DNA from: Amia ocellicauda
Taxonomy: Eukaryota; Chordata; Actinopteri; Amiiformes; Amiidae
DNA length: 64,000 nucleotides
Direction: 5' to 3'
NCBI RefSeq assembly: GCF_036373705.1
Contig: NC_089863.1
Span: 8,768,357 to 8,832,356, forward strand
The notes beneath the pieces were generated by a model. That model saw only the letters and a list, made by a program, of their open reading frames with translations. It did no database searches and was not told the origin of the DNA. This document shows, one piece after another, positions 10,740-22,814 of the stretch (positions are counted from its first letter, which is position 1; the number at the start of each line of letters is the position of its first letter). The position numbers were made by a program, and so were the translations under genes.

Positions 10740-12823
10740 TAAGCCAAGATCCAGCTGAGGGACCAAGGTGTCCTCAATTAAAGTCTTAAATTTGGATCTC
10801 AATCAAGGGGGTTTAACAACTCTTGGTTCAAACAATACTCATGGTTGGAATACTTGCTCTCAGTTGATGCTGCTTTCTGCTATGCGTGTCGAAATTTTTT
10901 CCACCATGGGCTGGGTCAAATTGAGAAAATGAGAAAATGAGCAGAGAAACTGGCCCAACACAATGCAAGTGTTTCCCATAAACTAGCAATGGAAGCATTT
11001 TGTGAATTTAAGGTGTGATCGAAAAGTGGGTTGAAGATTTTAACACAGTTTGACGTTGGACATTCCAAGATTGTACAAGAAAACAGGCAGTACATACAAG
11101 CAGTAGTTGAGTCACTACGGTTTACAGGTTGTCAAACAATTGGTCAGTGAGGGCACAGAGAAAATAAGCAATCCACCAGCAGAGGTAATTTCCTTGAACT
11201 GTTAAACCTGCTTGGAACGTTTGAAAGTACTGTGTCAAAAAAGTTAGCTAGTGGGACTGGCAATGCTAAATATGTGCACCATGACATTCAGAACAAATTG
11301 ATTGACATTATGGCTAGCATGATAAGGGGGCAAGTAAGCGACGAGGTTAAGCTGGGAGAGCACTTTGCTTTAATGGTTGACAAAACCAAACACATAAGCA
11401 AGAAAGAGCAGATATCTGCTGTATTGCGATACCTAAACAATGACAACATTCATGAAGAATTCTTGGACTTTATTCGAGCAGATGGCTTAGATGCACAGTC
11501 TGTACTTGAGTCAGTTAAACAGATGTTGGCTAAGTGTAACATAGACAAAAATGCAAGTATTGCCCAGTGCTACATCAGTTATGTCTGGGTGCAACAACGG
11601 TGTCCAGGAAAGATTTCACCAAGAAGTGCCACGTGCTTTACTTCCATTGCTATGCACACAGACTAAACTTAGTTTTAATTGACTGTGTGCATAATGTGAA
11701 ACCAGTCGCAGAATATTTTGCAGTAGTACAGATGCTCTACAACTTTTTTTCCGGGTCTGTTGTTCACAAACTGTTTGTCGAGAAGCAGCAAGAACTTGAG
11801 TCCACCAAACGGGTCGTGGAAGTGAAAAGATTATCAGACACGCGATGGGCCTGCCAATATTCTACACTGTGGGCAATAAAAAGAGCTCTCCCTGCTATTT
11901 CAGCGACTCTAGCAGATGTGAGCGACCAGTCAAATGCTCATAGGGTGACCAAAGCAAAATTACTGATTAGATTGATTGATAGACAGTTTGTTCTACACGT
12001 CACTGTGCTGGAAAGCATATTCAGCCTCACAAAAACCCTATCCGATCATCTACAGGCCACAGATTTGGAGCTGGCATCTGACACTTATCTGGTCTGTTCA
12101 GTTGTCGATACCCTCAACGAGAAACGCAACGTTGAAACATGGAATGCAATCTGGGAGTGTGCCAGTGACTAGTGTGCTTCGGTGGGCATTGAAATGCAGC
12201 GACCACTGGTGAGGAGAAAAGCACAGCTTCGCCACCTGAACAGCCAAACAGGGTCAAGAGAGTGATTATCATAACCACTGTTTTTTCCCAGTAATCGACC
12301 GATTGGTTAGTGAATTGAACAGACATTTTTCGTCTCAAAGCTGTCACATTCTGAGAGGAGCAACAGCCCTCAACCACAAGCACAAAACATTAATGGACAA
12401 AGATTGCCTTTTGCCAATGGCTAAACACTATAGGGTAATGGAGGAAAACCTCTCTGCAGAACTTCACCAGGCAAAGCGACTTATTGAAAGGAAAAAACAA
12501 ATTGGGGTATCGTCAACACCACCCATGACGTGTTGGTGCTATTAAAGCCATACAAGGATGCGCTTGTTGATTTATATAAACTTGTGTGCATCTCCATGAC
12601 GCTGCCCGTCACATCAGCTGCGTGTGAGAGGAGCTTTTCTTGCTTACACCGTATAAAGACCTATCTGAGGAATAGAAGCAGAGACGCTCGAACAAGCAAT
12701 CTGGGTGTGCTGGCAATCAGTTCCAGAAGGACCAAAGAATTGGACATTAATGCAGTGATTGACAATAAATGTCAAATCATTATTTCTTTCAAGTTTAAAA
12801 GGTTGATTTTTGCTCCTGAGTGA
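10740..12823 (+). pseudogene. hAT-family transposase, decayed, in an intron of the VLIG-like gene
   Basis: Consecutive pieces of a hAT transposase resembling those of ZMYM1-like/TTF-zinc-finger hAT genes. An N-terminal piece shows FKQYSWLEYLLSVDAAFCYAC near 10830. From 11232 a segment includes KLGEHFALMVDKT, the RNase H-like catalytic region. A shifted frame from about 11580 has YFHCYAHRLNLVLIDCVHNV and the KRLSDTRWACQY motif. The C-terminal dimerisation block, with LPVTSAACERSFSCLHRIKT, lies at 12590-12700. Several stops and at least three frameshifts break it. Terminal repeats were not identified. It sits between exon 3 and the first FN3 exon. Confidence 0.88.
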
Positions 12824-12829
12824 AAGTTG

Positions 12830-14699
12830 AAGAAATCAGATGGTTAATTGTGGTTTTAAACAATTCTTTATGGTCAGAACATGACAAACACTTGCCAGAC
12901 AGTGGATCATTTCACAAATCTGAGGTAGAACATTCAAGACAATTATAATGATAAAATATTTTTTCAACATACAAATATGCATGAGTATAATGAAGTGAAA
13001 TCCCTTTTCAGTCCTTTTTCCTTAACAAAATAAATATCTGCAGTCTGATGTATAACAGTCAGTATGAAGGTGAACACGATTTAGTTAACGTTTGTCCATT
13101 TACAAGTTAAATTAATGAATTAATAAATAAATAAATACAGCAGATCTGGGTTTCCCTCTAAAATATTAAGGAATGGTTTATAAATGTGTCCATAAATGCC
13201 ATGACTGAGACGCGCACACATTAGTTCAATTATAACCTGCTATATAGTAGCTGGATGATTCATCGTGAAACGTGTGTATTTTGTTTCAACTGTAACTTGC
13301 CCTGGTTAAGGACGTCTGCTAAGTAAAATAAGCATAATACGGCAAAAAGTATTGATTGCAGTTACAAATCTGTAGGAAGAGTAATAAGTTAAGGGAGTCA
13401 AGTTACTTATCTACTTATCAAAATACTTATCTACTAGCACATATATTGATGATGATTACAATAATAACAACACGTATAAATGCTTAAAAAATCATATATA
13501 CAAATCCCCAGAATGTTATTTTTAAATACAAAAAATCACAGATATGCAAGAAGCAAAACAACAAAAACAAAACAAACTAAATCAGCTGGTCGGGCTCTGC
13601 TGTATTAAATAAATACATTAATCATAAATAAATAAATAATCATGAATCAATAATAATAATAATAATGAATGTTAATTGCTTACTTTGCATTGATTTGTAA
13701 ACGCATTTGTTCAACTCTGTGCAGATGTGATCTTTCTTCTTTGCTGAGAAATTGTCCGTTTGAGTCTGCTGTGTTGAATACATCTTGGACTTCTGTGTAT
13801 TTCTTTATCTTAGTGATTTTTATTTTTTGTAAATTCTGTAATTTGGTGAAATAAACTAGAAACATCTTAATCTGTACCATCACCATCAACTTCTGCCTCC
13901 TCCTCTTCCAAATTGCTGTCATAATTGTCTAAAATTCAACAATGTGCCCAAATAAAAGTTTACGATACAAAAAAAATGCTTGAATAAGTTTTATCAGTCT
14001 CAGAAGCAGTAAAATGTTCAAAATATCCCTCATTTGACTTCCTTGAAACTCTCATTTAGTGAGCACAGCATGCTGCCATCTTCACCATCTCCTCTAAGAG
14101 ATATTTGTTTTAAAAGCTTTTAGATTGGTTAATACTCACAACAAACCTCTCTGCAAATGGTTAAGACAGTCTGTTGCTATGTAGAATTGTCCAAAACCTT
14201 TTTAAGGCTAAAGTGGTGGTGGACGTTTGGGCCGAAAATCGTCTCTGTAGTCCTCTAGCAACATGACAGCATGGGATGAAAATTGTCCAAGTAGTCCTCT
14301 GACTGTTTTCTACAGTCCAGTTAGTGCTGGTTAGAACATTAGTGTCTAACAAGACATAAGTAGGATTCTCCACAGATGTGCCTCCAATTATCTGAAAGCT
14401 GCTGGAGTTGGGTGGGTTCCAAGTCAGCTACAGCTTCCCCTTTGGTTTACTGGGGGCCTTTAAGCTTTGCAGTGTTACTCTGAGAGATGCTGGCTTTAAG
14501 TTCACTTTCCTCGGGGAGGCAGAGGCAGAGGGTTTTATCATGTAAACCGGGCCGTGTTAACCGCATAGTGTAAAGAGGGACGACAAACTGTTCATAGCCT
14601 AGGGCCACAAAATGTTTTATCCCAGCTCTGCATGTAAATGTAATACACCTTATGGCCACCAAATTTTTTAAAATGTATTCTGTTTCTTTTTTGATCCAG
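12830..14699. other. Remainder of VLIG-like intron 3
   Basis: AT-rich intronic sequence. At 13295-13330 it has a minus-orientation copy of the GGCAGACGCCCTTATCC repeat (here CCCTGGTTAAGGACGTCTGC). No exon is recognised. The stretch 14200-14640 has weak ORFs on the minus strand that match nothing known to me. Confidence 0.45.
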
Positions 14700-14966
14700 G
14701 GCCCACACCTCCAAAGTGTCTGAATGTAGACAAAGTTGATGCACAGTCAGTCTCTCTTAGCTGGAGTGAACCTGCTGGTATGGGTAGAATTCCACACATC
14801 TTCATTGTGTCAAACTGCCACAAGGATCAATTACTGTTCACCACATCTGCTTCCAGAAATGCTATTATTTCTGACCTTCAACCTGGAATGACATACACCT
14901 TCAGGGTCTCCACAGCACTGAAAAATGGAGAACAGAGCTTGGCTGTGTCCAAAACCATCCTCACAA
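14700..14966 (+). CDS. Exon 4 of VLIG-like gene: fibronectin type III domain 1
   Basis: A 267-nt exon (89 codons), phase 1 to phase 1, as is typical for a single FN3 module. The acceptor is TTTGATCCAG| and the donor ACAA|GTAAGA. The protein shows the FN3 landmarks in order: Pro-rich start, VSLSWSEP with the conserved Trp, and ISDLQPGMTYTFRVSTAL with the LxPGxxYxF block. There is no stop or frameshift. FN3 modules usually mediate protein contacts; fish VLIG-like proteins with FN3 repeats before the GTPase are known to me, but the exact architecture here should be compared with them. Confidence 0.85.
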
Positions 14967-16352
14967 GTAAGAAATGTTTATATAAAGTATATCCATAACC
15001 AATTGTCTATTATCCTGTGTCTTATGCTGTCAAAATGCATCCTGTGATGAACAGTTTTCACCACATAAAATGTTGAAATTCAGGACAGCACAATTTCTAT
15101 AATAAAAGCTTTAATAAATTGTATTAATGTAAAAGGTGGTTTTTCTTTGCTTCACTGGATGCTTTCATTGCTGTTTTATACATATATTTATACATAAAAT
15201 GCAAACATTATCCATATTGTAAACTGCGTATCTATTCTTGGCAATACTCTGAGCCGTGTTAACTGCATAGGCTACATAGGCTGCAGCCTAGGGCCTCTCG
15301 CCATCAGGGGGCTTCAACGAGGGAAATACAACTGTTAATTATACTGTAGGTTGTTCAGAAACCCGCTAACACCATGGATAAAACACCACCAGCCCCACCG
15401 CTAACCCAGGCAAAACACTGCCAGCACCCCCTAACACATAGGGTCTGTTATTTTTAATGAAAAAAAAATAGACCTGTAATTGAAAAACTGTCATACTGGC
15501 AGGGCAACGTGTTCTCGGTGATCAGAAATATATAGCCTAACACATAATTCATGATTTGTGATAAAGTTACGTCTACATTTTTAGTATATTTCATCCAAAA
15601 GAATCCAACAGTGTCAGTAAGAATGTTAGTGAAGACATAAATGAAGATATTCAGATCAGGCAGAGAGAGGCCAAATGTATGATGATGCATCAGAACTTTC
15701 TTGATTGTTCTGGGATGTTTTTAAACTATCTTCATTTTTCAGAGTTATATATTTCTGAAATGACAATAAGATGAATATTTTAAAATGTATTTAAAACAGA
15801 TTTGTCTTGCATTTTGTGTTTGGGTTTGCATTTCTAACTCCTTGTTGCACTGCATGTTTGTCTTTCTATGTTGTGTAATTATATTAGCCACACATTTTAG
15901 GATCGAAATCTCATATTAAAACATTTAATCAACTTTACTCTTTGTGTTAATTTTTAAAATGTATGCATACAAAATTTAAGTTAAAATAAATGTGAAGTAG
16001 GTTTTCCCAGTAAGCATATTTCTGTTTTAATTTTACATATATTACAAGGTAAAATAATATCTTGCCCTCTCCTCTTGCTCTGGAATTGACTAATGTAAAC
16101 CTTGAAAACAAACACGCAGTCATGTATATACGAGAATGTCGTGCATTTCAAAATTTGAGTCTCCTGTTTGGATGTCCATTTACCACGTAACTCGAATTTG
16201 TATATCTTGAGGGATTACGATTACTGCATTGTGTTACCAGGAGTACTCTGAATTTAAACTGTAACTTTAATGTAAGAAAATATATTAATGTAAGAAAAAA
16301 ATGTATTTTAGGAAATTTGTATAGGAATGATGCTCATTTAATTCTCTTACAG
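14967..16352. other. VLIG-like intron 4
   Basis: AT-rich intron. A short stretch around 15240-15440 (GCCTAGGGCCTCTCGCCATCAG...) looks like an old repeat related to one near 14560, which shares GGGCCGTGTTAACCGCATAG-type wording. No exon is seen. Confidence 0.45.
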
Positions 16353-16622
16353 AGCCGCTTCAACCTGGAAAGATCAAGACCGATATTATCACAAGTAAAT
16401 TGGTTACACTGAGCTGGGACAGTCCACTTGACATGGAAGGATTTCCATTTAAGTTTGAAGTAACCTATTGCTGTTCTGAAAGTTCACTCCAAGCATTTGG
16501 CACGACTTTCAACAGTGCAACCATCTCGAATCTGCAGCCTGGAGTTGAGTACACCTTCAGTGTCACTACAGTACTTGAAAATGGTCATCACAGCATGGCG
16601 GTCTCAACATCTGTCAAAACAA
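16353..16622 (+). CDS. Exon 5 of VLIG-like gene: fibronectin type III domain 2
   Basis: A 270-nt exon, phase 1 to phase 1, after ATTCTCTTACAG| and before ACAA|GTAAGT. FN3 landmarks are VTLSWDSPLD and ISNLQPGVEYTFSVTTVL. It is clearly a duplicate of domain 1, with the same splice pattern, and is open throughout. The phase-1 exit joins correctly to the terminal exon at 18554. Confidence 0.85.
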
Positions 16623-17580
16623 GTAAGTTCATTGTTTTACTTAAAATACACAGTGATGGCTACAGGGCCGGCACACAAAATAAATGTCATTTTTAATTGT
16701 AGGTAATAATATATACCTAGTCAGTCCACCACATTTTCACTCCTTTACCAATACCAGCTCCATCCTACATGTTTTATATTTTAATCACAGACAATCTGCT
16801 GCCGCATTGCTATATGTGAGGCGGGGTCAAAGCCATACCTGGTCTCCTGTAGCCATCCATGTATTGACCGGGAACATTTTATGGAAAAAAAATATCCTTT
16901 GCTCTCATCCTGTATCCAATATGGCTTGTTCCTTCAGTGTCCTCAAACTGTAACCCTCAGTGTTTTGAACCCATTCTTCATCTTGTAGAAATATATTGCA
17001 GAAGAGCACTACTGTCACGGTCTCCCCTGTTTCTACCTTAGTTCACCACCAGAGGTCTCCCTCTCCCGAATACTAGTTTAGTGCTTCTCCTTTCCTTTAT
17101 CCAGTCAAACCAGTCTTTCCACATTCTTCCCTACCAGGTGCACCTGTTCTGTCCTCCTCTCCTATCATTGGTCAATCCTTCATTCACCTTGTTCAATCCC
17201 TCTCTCCTTCACAGTACTAAAACCCCTCTGTTTCCTAGATTCATCGCGAAGTCTTGCATTCTCCCCTGGATCATCTTTAAGCCTTGTTTCTTGAGTGCCT
17301 TCCTGTGTATTTTTGACCTCTTGCTTCCTTCTCTCGTTTACCCCTTTCAGATCTCCCTACTAGCCTGTTCGCTTGATCATTTGACCTGGACTGTCCCTGT
17401 GTATGCTCTCTTGTCTTATTGGATTATATGCTTCAACTCTAAAAGCCTGCACTTGGATCCTTTCCTTTGGTCCTAGAGGACATCACAACTACCTTAAAAC
17501 AATCACTTTTTCAATTATTTTGCTTCGTTTTCGCTCTTCCTGGCAAGGTGGAAATGCGAGAAGCTTGAGAGAGTATTTCC

Positions 17581-17584
<4 letters not shown>

Positions 17585-17649
<65 letters not shown>
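17585..17649. repeat. (TA)n microsatellite
   Basis: About 32 uninterrupted TA units, directly visible. Confidence 0.97.
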
Positions 17650-17654
<5 letters not shown>

Positions 17655-17659
17655 AAGAA

Positions 17660-18115
17660 AGGTTTGTTTCCCAGTTATATTCAGATGTCAATGACTTTCA
17701 GGCAAAACTCAAACTCTTCCGACAACACTCAGATAGGGGTACACTGTCTAATTTCTCATCCTGTGTTGAATTCAGTTGTGACAAAAATGTCAGTGTTCAA
17801 TTCCAAATTCTGATCCAGTATGATAAAATTACTAGACCTGTTGACTGAAAAATGTACACCAGATTTTCTGACTTCAGGTCACACTCAAACGACATTTATC
17901 TGTTTGAAACCCCGTTGTTGTTGAGGTGAATCAACGATCAATTCCACAATCTTTGAAAATTGTGCAGTTTTTGACAGCACATACATCTTTGAAAAAACAT
18001 TCTCACTTATGAAACTGATTAAATCTAAGCTGAGTTCCCATATGACAGACAACCACCTGCATGATGTACTACTTATAAGCATTTCCAAACTTTGGGAATT
18101 TGGCAGCTGAGAAAC
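17660..18115 (+). pseudogene. Second hAT-type transposase relic
   Basis: Broken coding sequence similar to the C-terminal half of hAT-derived proteins of the GTF2IRD2/ZBED type. Readable pieces are DVNDFQAKLKLFRQHSDRG at about 17683 and FEKTFSLMKLIKSKLSSHMT, then DNHLHDVLLIS, at about 17980-18090. Stops and frame changes lie between them. It sits in the intron before the terminal VLIG-like exon and has no working frame. Confidence 0.7.
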
Positions 18116-18553
18116 AACCTCAAAGTTCTCATTAAGTCAGTAAGTGTAGGTTATATTTTTCTATATATGTAAGAGATGGTTTTTGTTACTGTTTTTCATA
18201 TCTTTTGTATTTGCTCGTGTTCTTTAACAAGTAGTTCTACAGTATGTTGTGTGACATTGGAACTCTGGTTTATTTATTATATTCTGTGTCTATTTTATTA
18301 TTGAATGTCAAAAGATATTCCTGCGGACAGAAACATGCATTTGCAATCTAATAAACAAAATAAATATATACAAATTACTTTAACTTGGCAGCAAATTAAA
18401 TTTGGAAGCTATATTTAGGATTTATTTTAAAATGTAGGTTTATCTGGCACACCTATTCAAAAAACGTTGGGCACTCTTTTTTTCATTCAGCACGTGCAGT
18501 TAGAATGGCGGTTACTGTGCAGATATTAATTGGGTATTCCATTTCATTTACAG

Positions 18554-19815
18554 AAACCTGTCTGGAGGAGCTGCTGCATGATCTGGGACTAGAGCATCAG
18601 TTAAAAAATAAACTAACACTGAGTACTGTCCTTCAGATTGATGAGACGAATATTACAGATGAACCAACCGATTCTCTGAAATCTCTTCCATGGTGCTTCT
18701 TAAAAAAACTTATAATGGCAAATGTCAAGGATCTATTCCATGAAAGAGACCAGTGCCAGAAGAAAGCTGAAGAGTTTACTCAACTCTGCCTTAGACCTGC
18801 AGTAAGGGCGTATGTCACCAAATGCTTGGGTCCAGATATTGTGGATGAAATGCTGACGGGAAAGAGCTCTGTAGATTATAGCACCCGGTCATTTTTCCAG
18901 TTCTCCATTCTGAAACAGCTGCTTTCAGAAGAAAAGTTTGAAAACTATGTGAAGTATATTCAGTCCTATGAAGATTTTGTGAAGAAATGGATCTTTGGAA
19001 AAATCACAGAGCACTTTTCAACAGAAAACAGCATTGTGGAATTGGAAGAGAAACAGCTGAAACAAATAATACAGAAAATAAAGGAAGCCATTGCAGATGC
19101 ACAAAAGAGACAAAGTGAAGGATCACATTGCAAGGACAGCAGAAACATAAAGGAATTTATTCAAGACATTTGCAGTAACCTGGCAGAGAAGCTTGTTATT
19201 CCCAGGGATGGGTTAGAAGCAGTGATGATGTTAAACAATGCAAACACAGAGGACTTCTCTCAGTGTCTTAAACACGTCGTAGGAGAAATGGAACAGGGTA
19301 TAAGTGCTGAGTTTCATAAGGAAAGTGACATAGAGAAAAAACTTCACAATCTGTGATTCAAACCAGAGAACGAGCTGTTCAAGAGAGTGTTTGGCTGTGG
19401 GAAACAATGCCCATTTTCCATGGCTCCTTGTGAAGCAGGAGGGAAAGATCACAGTGAACACTGGACCTCCATACACCATCCTAAGGCGCTTGGTGAATAC
19501 AGGTGTCTTAAAACATGTAAACTTGCATGTGAAATTTGCTCATCTGGTGTTTACAGTGAGAGGACATTTCAAAACAGTCTTACAGATTGGAAGCCCCATC
19601 CATATAAAGATTACAGGAAATTTTACCCTGACTGGAATATCCCACCAGACACCAGCATTCAGGCAACAGATTACTGGAAATATGTGCTTGCTAAATTTAA
19701 CCAAGAGTTTGCGGTGAAGTACAATGCTAAACCTGCTGATATCCCACCAGACTGGTGTGAGATAACAAAAGAACAAGCAATGAACAGCTTGAAAGAATCA
19801 TTCAACCTTAAATAA
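18554..19815 (+). pseudogene. Terminal exon of VLIG/GVIN1-like gene lacking its GTPase core, with one in-frame TGA
   Basis: The exon enters in phase 1 after TTTCATTTACAG|. Its first 55 or so codons match the conserved start of the VLIG giant exon (LTLSTVLQIDETNITDEP, SLKSLPWCFLKKLIMANV). It then passes in frame, around 18715-18735, into the family's extreme C-terminal region (SFFQFSILKQLLSEEKFENY, FGCGKQCPF, PCEAGGKDH, YPDWNIPPDTSIQATDYWKY). The GTPase core between these two parts, over a thousand residues in normal members, is absent. One TGA at 19354-19356 interrupts the frame just before the FGCGKQ block; after it the frame stays open for 153 codons to TAA at 19813. The Cys expected after CPF is Ser. 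It may be a pseudogene or express a short protein ending at the TGA; the rest of the exon is remarkably clean. Confidence 0.85.
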
Positions 19816-19945
19816 ACCAGCTCAGCAACCAGGAGTTTGGTGTTACACCAGTCAGAAATTATTTTTCTTTTTCTTTTCAATTTTGAAACTGATAACTGAT
19901 CATCAATAAGCAGTTTTGAAGATGGATGGGAACTGATCATCAACT

Positions 19946-20010
19946 GCAGCACTGTGGAGTAGTGGTTAGGGCTTGGGACTCATAACTGGGTAAAACTGCA
20001 ATTGAAGTCA
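19946..20010 (+). repeat. tRNA-derived SINE head
   Basis: GCACTGTGGAGTAGTGGTTA followed by GGGCTTGGGACTCATAACTG resembles the 5' part of tRNA-derived fish SINEs, with an A-box-like TAGTGGTTAGGG. The B box is eroded. Confidence 0.55.
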
Positions 20011-22230
20011 GTTATTAGAATTAAGATTTTCTACACAACAGTTTGTTTATAATTAGGTAATTAAACCTGTCACCTTTGCATATGTTTAAAGAAAAGGGAA
20101 AAGATAGGACTGTAATAGGTTCACTCAGAAGGGGTTAGCAGACAGTGGTTACAGTGTGAAGTGTAAATGGAAGAATAGTATACAAATAGAGGATCAGATC
20201 AAGTAATAAAATGGCACAGCCAAGAAATGCATGGGATCTGCATGGGAGACAGTGAGCTTTACTACTGTGCTTTAACTGCATTATCATCCTTCTGAAGATA
20301 AAACAAATGGCTGTGCAAATGCAATGATTTCATTGCAGAAGAAGGAAATACAAGACGTTAATAGGAAGTGCAGTGCAGCAGATGTTTTGTGTTGTTAAAT
20401 CTGTTCATTTTTGACTGCTTTATATTTCTGAAAACAATTAATAGTCTTCAATTATTTTAATGTTGTTAAATCTTGCATATGATATTAAACTTTATCATAT
20501 AGCAACATTTAGCCATGTTATCAGAGTAATTTAATTAAATGAAACTATTTAAATTCATTATGTATTTTCACTGTTCTTGTGATTCTGATTCAGCCTAGAG
20601 ATGACTTAAACAATTCCAACTGATTGACATGAGGATTTTGTAAACTGGATTGGCATTGTTTTCATTTCTAGGGGTTTCCATGGTTTTGTTATTTCTACTT
20701 AAAATAGAGTTAATCAAAATGAGCTTTGGCAATTGGGTATAATGACTGTATAACTCAGTTAAAAAACACTTCATTTAAAAATGTTATATCTTTAAATGTT
20801 GCTTTGCTATAATGTGATTGTATTATTGTGACAAGGTTCTTTTTATTTCCCTCCATGAAGACAAGGTTTTATTGTTTATGCTTTTTCTCTTACACATATT
20901 GTAATCCTTAATACAATATATAATGAAGCATTCTTTGTTTATCATATATTTTGCACTATTGATATATTCAATTTGTAATGTCCTCCCAATTACATTTATA
21001 ATTATCTTTTGTAATGATTTTACATATTTTAATTTTGTTATTTTGCAATGCTGCTTTAACATTTTTGGGGGGATTGTTTGCTAGTAAAGATTGTAATGGT
21101 GTGATATATGATATATGATATATGATGAGAGAAAGTCCTAAATGAGAGTTGTGGTAGAGAAACAATAATAGCTTATTTGGATCATTACAGAATCACCCTG
21201 TAGGAGTTAAATTCACCTAAGAATGGACAATTATACCCAATGTCAGATGACCAGTTTTGAAGCAATCCTTGTATTCAATGTGTTACAACAGGCAGTATGG
21301 GAATGATCTGGGTAGGACACTGAAATTATTTAAAATTAGACATCAAACTAAATATGAATGGGTTGACAATAGTATTTTTAGCTTTTAGCATCGCCATAAT
21401 GACTGAAATAGTAAAAATGCAATCTGAATTATATACATACTGTAGCAATATATGCTTTTGCTACTTGGATTCACCACCAAAACAACAAATATTAGGAGAG
21501 GAAGTCAGAGGTAAAACAACATGTTTATGAACAGAACAACAGCTTTTTAATGGAGAAACACATACTGTTCTCTCAACTGCTTCTCACTAATTCAGAACTG
21601 CTTGTGCTCGGCGGGAAACAGGGCACCCCTATGTATGCCATTGCCATTGCACCCCATTACTGGCTCCCCCTATCCCAGTTTAGTTGTTAAAAATCAAAGA
21701 ACAAAACTGTGCAGTATCAGATTTTACAATTCAAATATGTCTATATTGACTAATGTATTGCTGTCATTATGTCTCAGTACTCGTCTCTTCCACAGCAGCA
21801 AGTAAAGATCCAGCAGGGAGTTTAAGATCTGATCCTGCTGCAATTCATGTGTATTTTATCCTGTATTTCCCCTGATAATGCAGCACAGACTCATGTTTGA
21901 GTGAAGGCACAGTTATATTCTGAGTGCTTCAGAGTGAAACTTTTTTACAGAGCAGTATAATGTAGGCTTACATAATAACATCATAATTGTATCCCTGCTG
22001 ACCCTTCAACTCTCAGGGGAATGACATATTCACAACAATCATTACACACCAAGCCCCCTAGAGGGCAGTGTTTCACAAAAATAGCCAAAACTAAATCCAA
22101 GCTCATGCTAACAAAACAATCATTCAACTTCATGGACTCCCACTAACTCAACAAGGCTGCTATTATTAGCGCAGAATGCCACATCCCCAAGGACCGTTCA
22201 TGCACTTCTTCACCTCAATACTGTGCAAAG

Positions 22231-22231
22231 G

Positions 22232-22315
<84 letters not shown>
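22231..22315. repeat. (GA)n microsatellite
   Basis: A nearly pure GA run of about 80 bases with two interruptions. Confidence 0.97.
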
Positions 22316-22317
<2 letters not shown>

Positions 22318-22814
22318 TCAGAGGAGAGGGATGATGGAGGGGGGTAATGCTTTCTTCTTTCCTCATCTGTTTCTTTTCTTCCTATCATCAAGCTAAGAAT
22401 TCATACTGGAAAAATATATCAAAAGACTGCAACAAACATGGATCGGCCAGTAAGTTGATTTTTAAGAGAATGTTGGATAATTTTCATTAATCTTCTTCGA
22501 AACTGCTTATTGCACAGACCTGGAAGTTACTACGTGAAGTCACATGTTGTTGATTTGTTGTAGAGAATTCGGTTGGTCACATGGTTTGGCTGCCACATTG
22601 TGATTGTCTGAAGCCATTTGGACAATTTAAGTGAAATGTTGTAAATGTAACTGGCACTGTCCTCTCAAGTTAGCTCAAGGGATGTAAGTGCAAAAAACTA
22701 AAAACAAATTACCACAAGCAGGCAAACCAACTTCTGCAGTAGTCTGTATCAGTTGCAGCATTAGGTATGGGGTAATATAATAGACTGTTGCAGTGAAGAT
22801 GATTAATGTCCAAG

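Larger units (their letters stand above)
16623..18553. other. VLIG-like intron 5 with repeats
   Basis: Contains a pyrimidine-rich dispersed repeat at about 17015-17490 with the CACCACCAGAGGTC motif, a long (TA)n tract and a hAT relic. No host exon is recognised. Confidence 0.45.
19816..22814. other. Intergenic region, AT-rich, with a SINE head and a GA tract
   Basis: A tRNA-type SINE head lies at 19946-20010. A long (GA)n tract lies at 22231-22315, and 21095-21125 has a short ATATATG repeat. No coding exon is recognised. Confidence 0.5.

Noticed and set aside
17081-17476. 131-codon hydrophobic open frame resembling a membrane protein
   Set aside because: The pyrimidine-rich repeat at this place gives Leu/Phe/Ser in all frames; there is no start context or homology.
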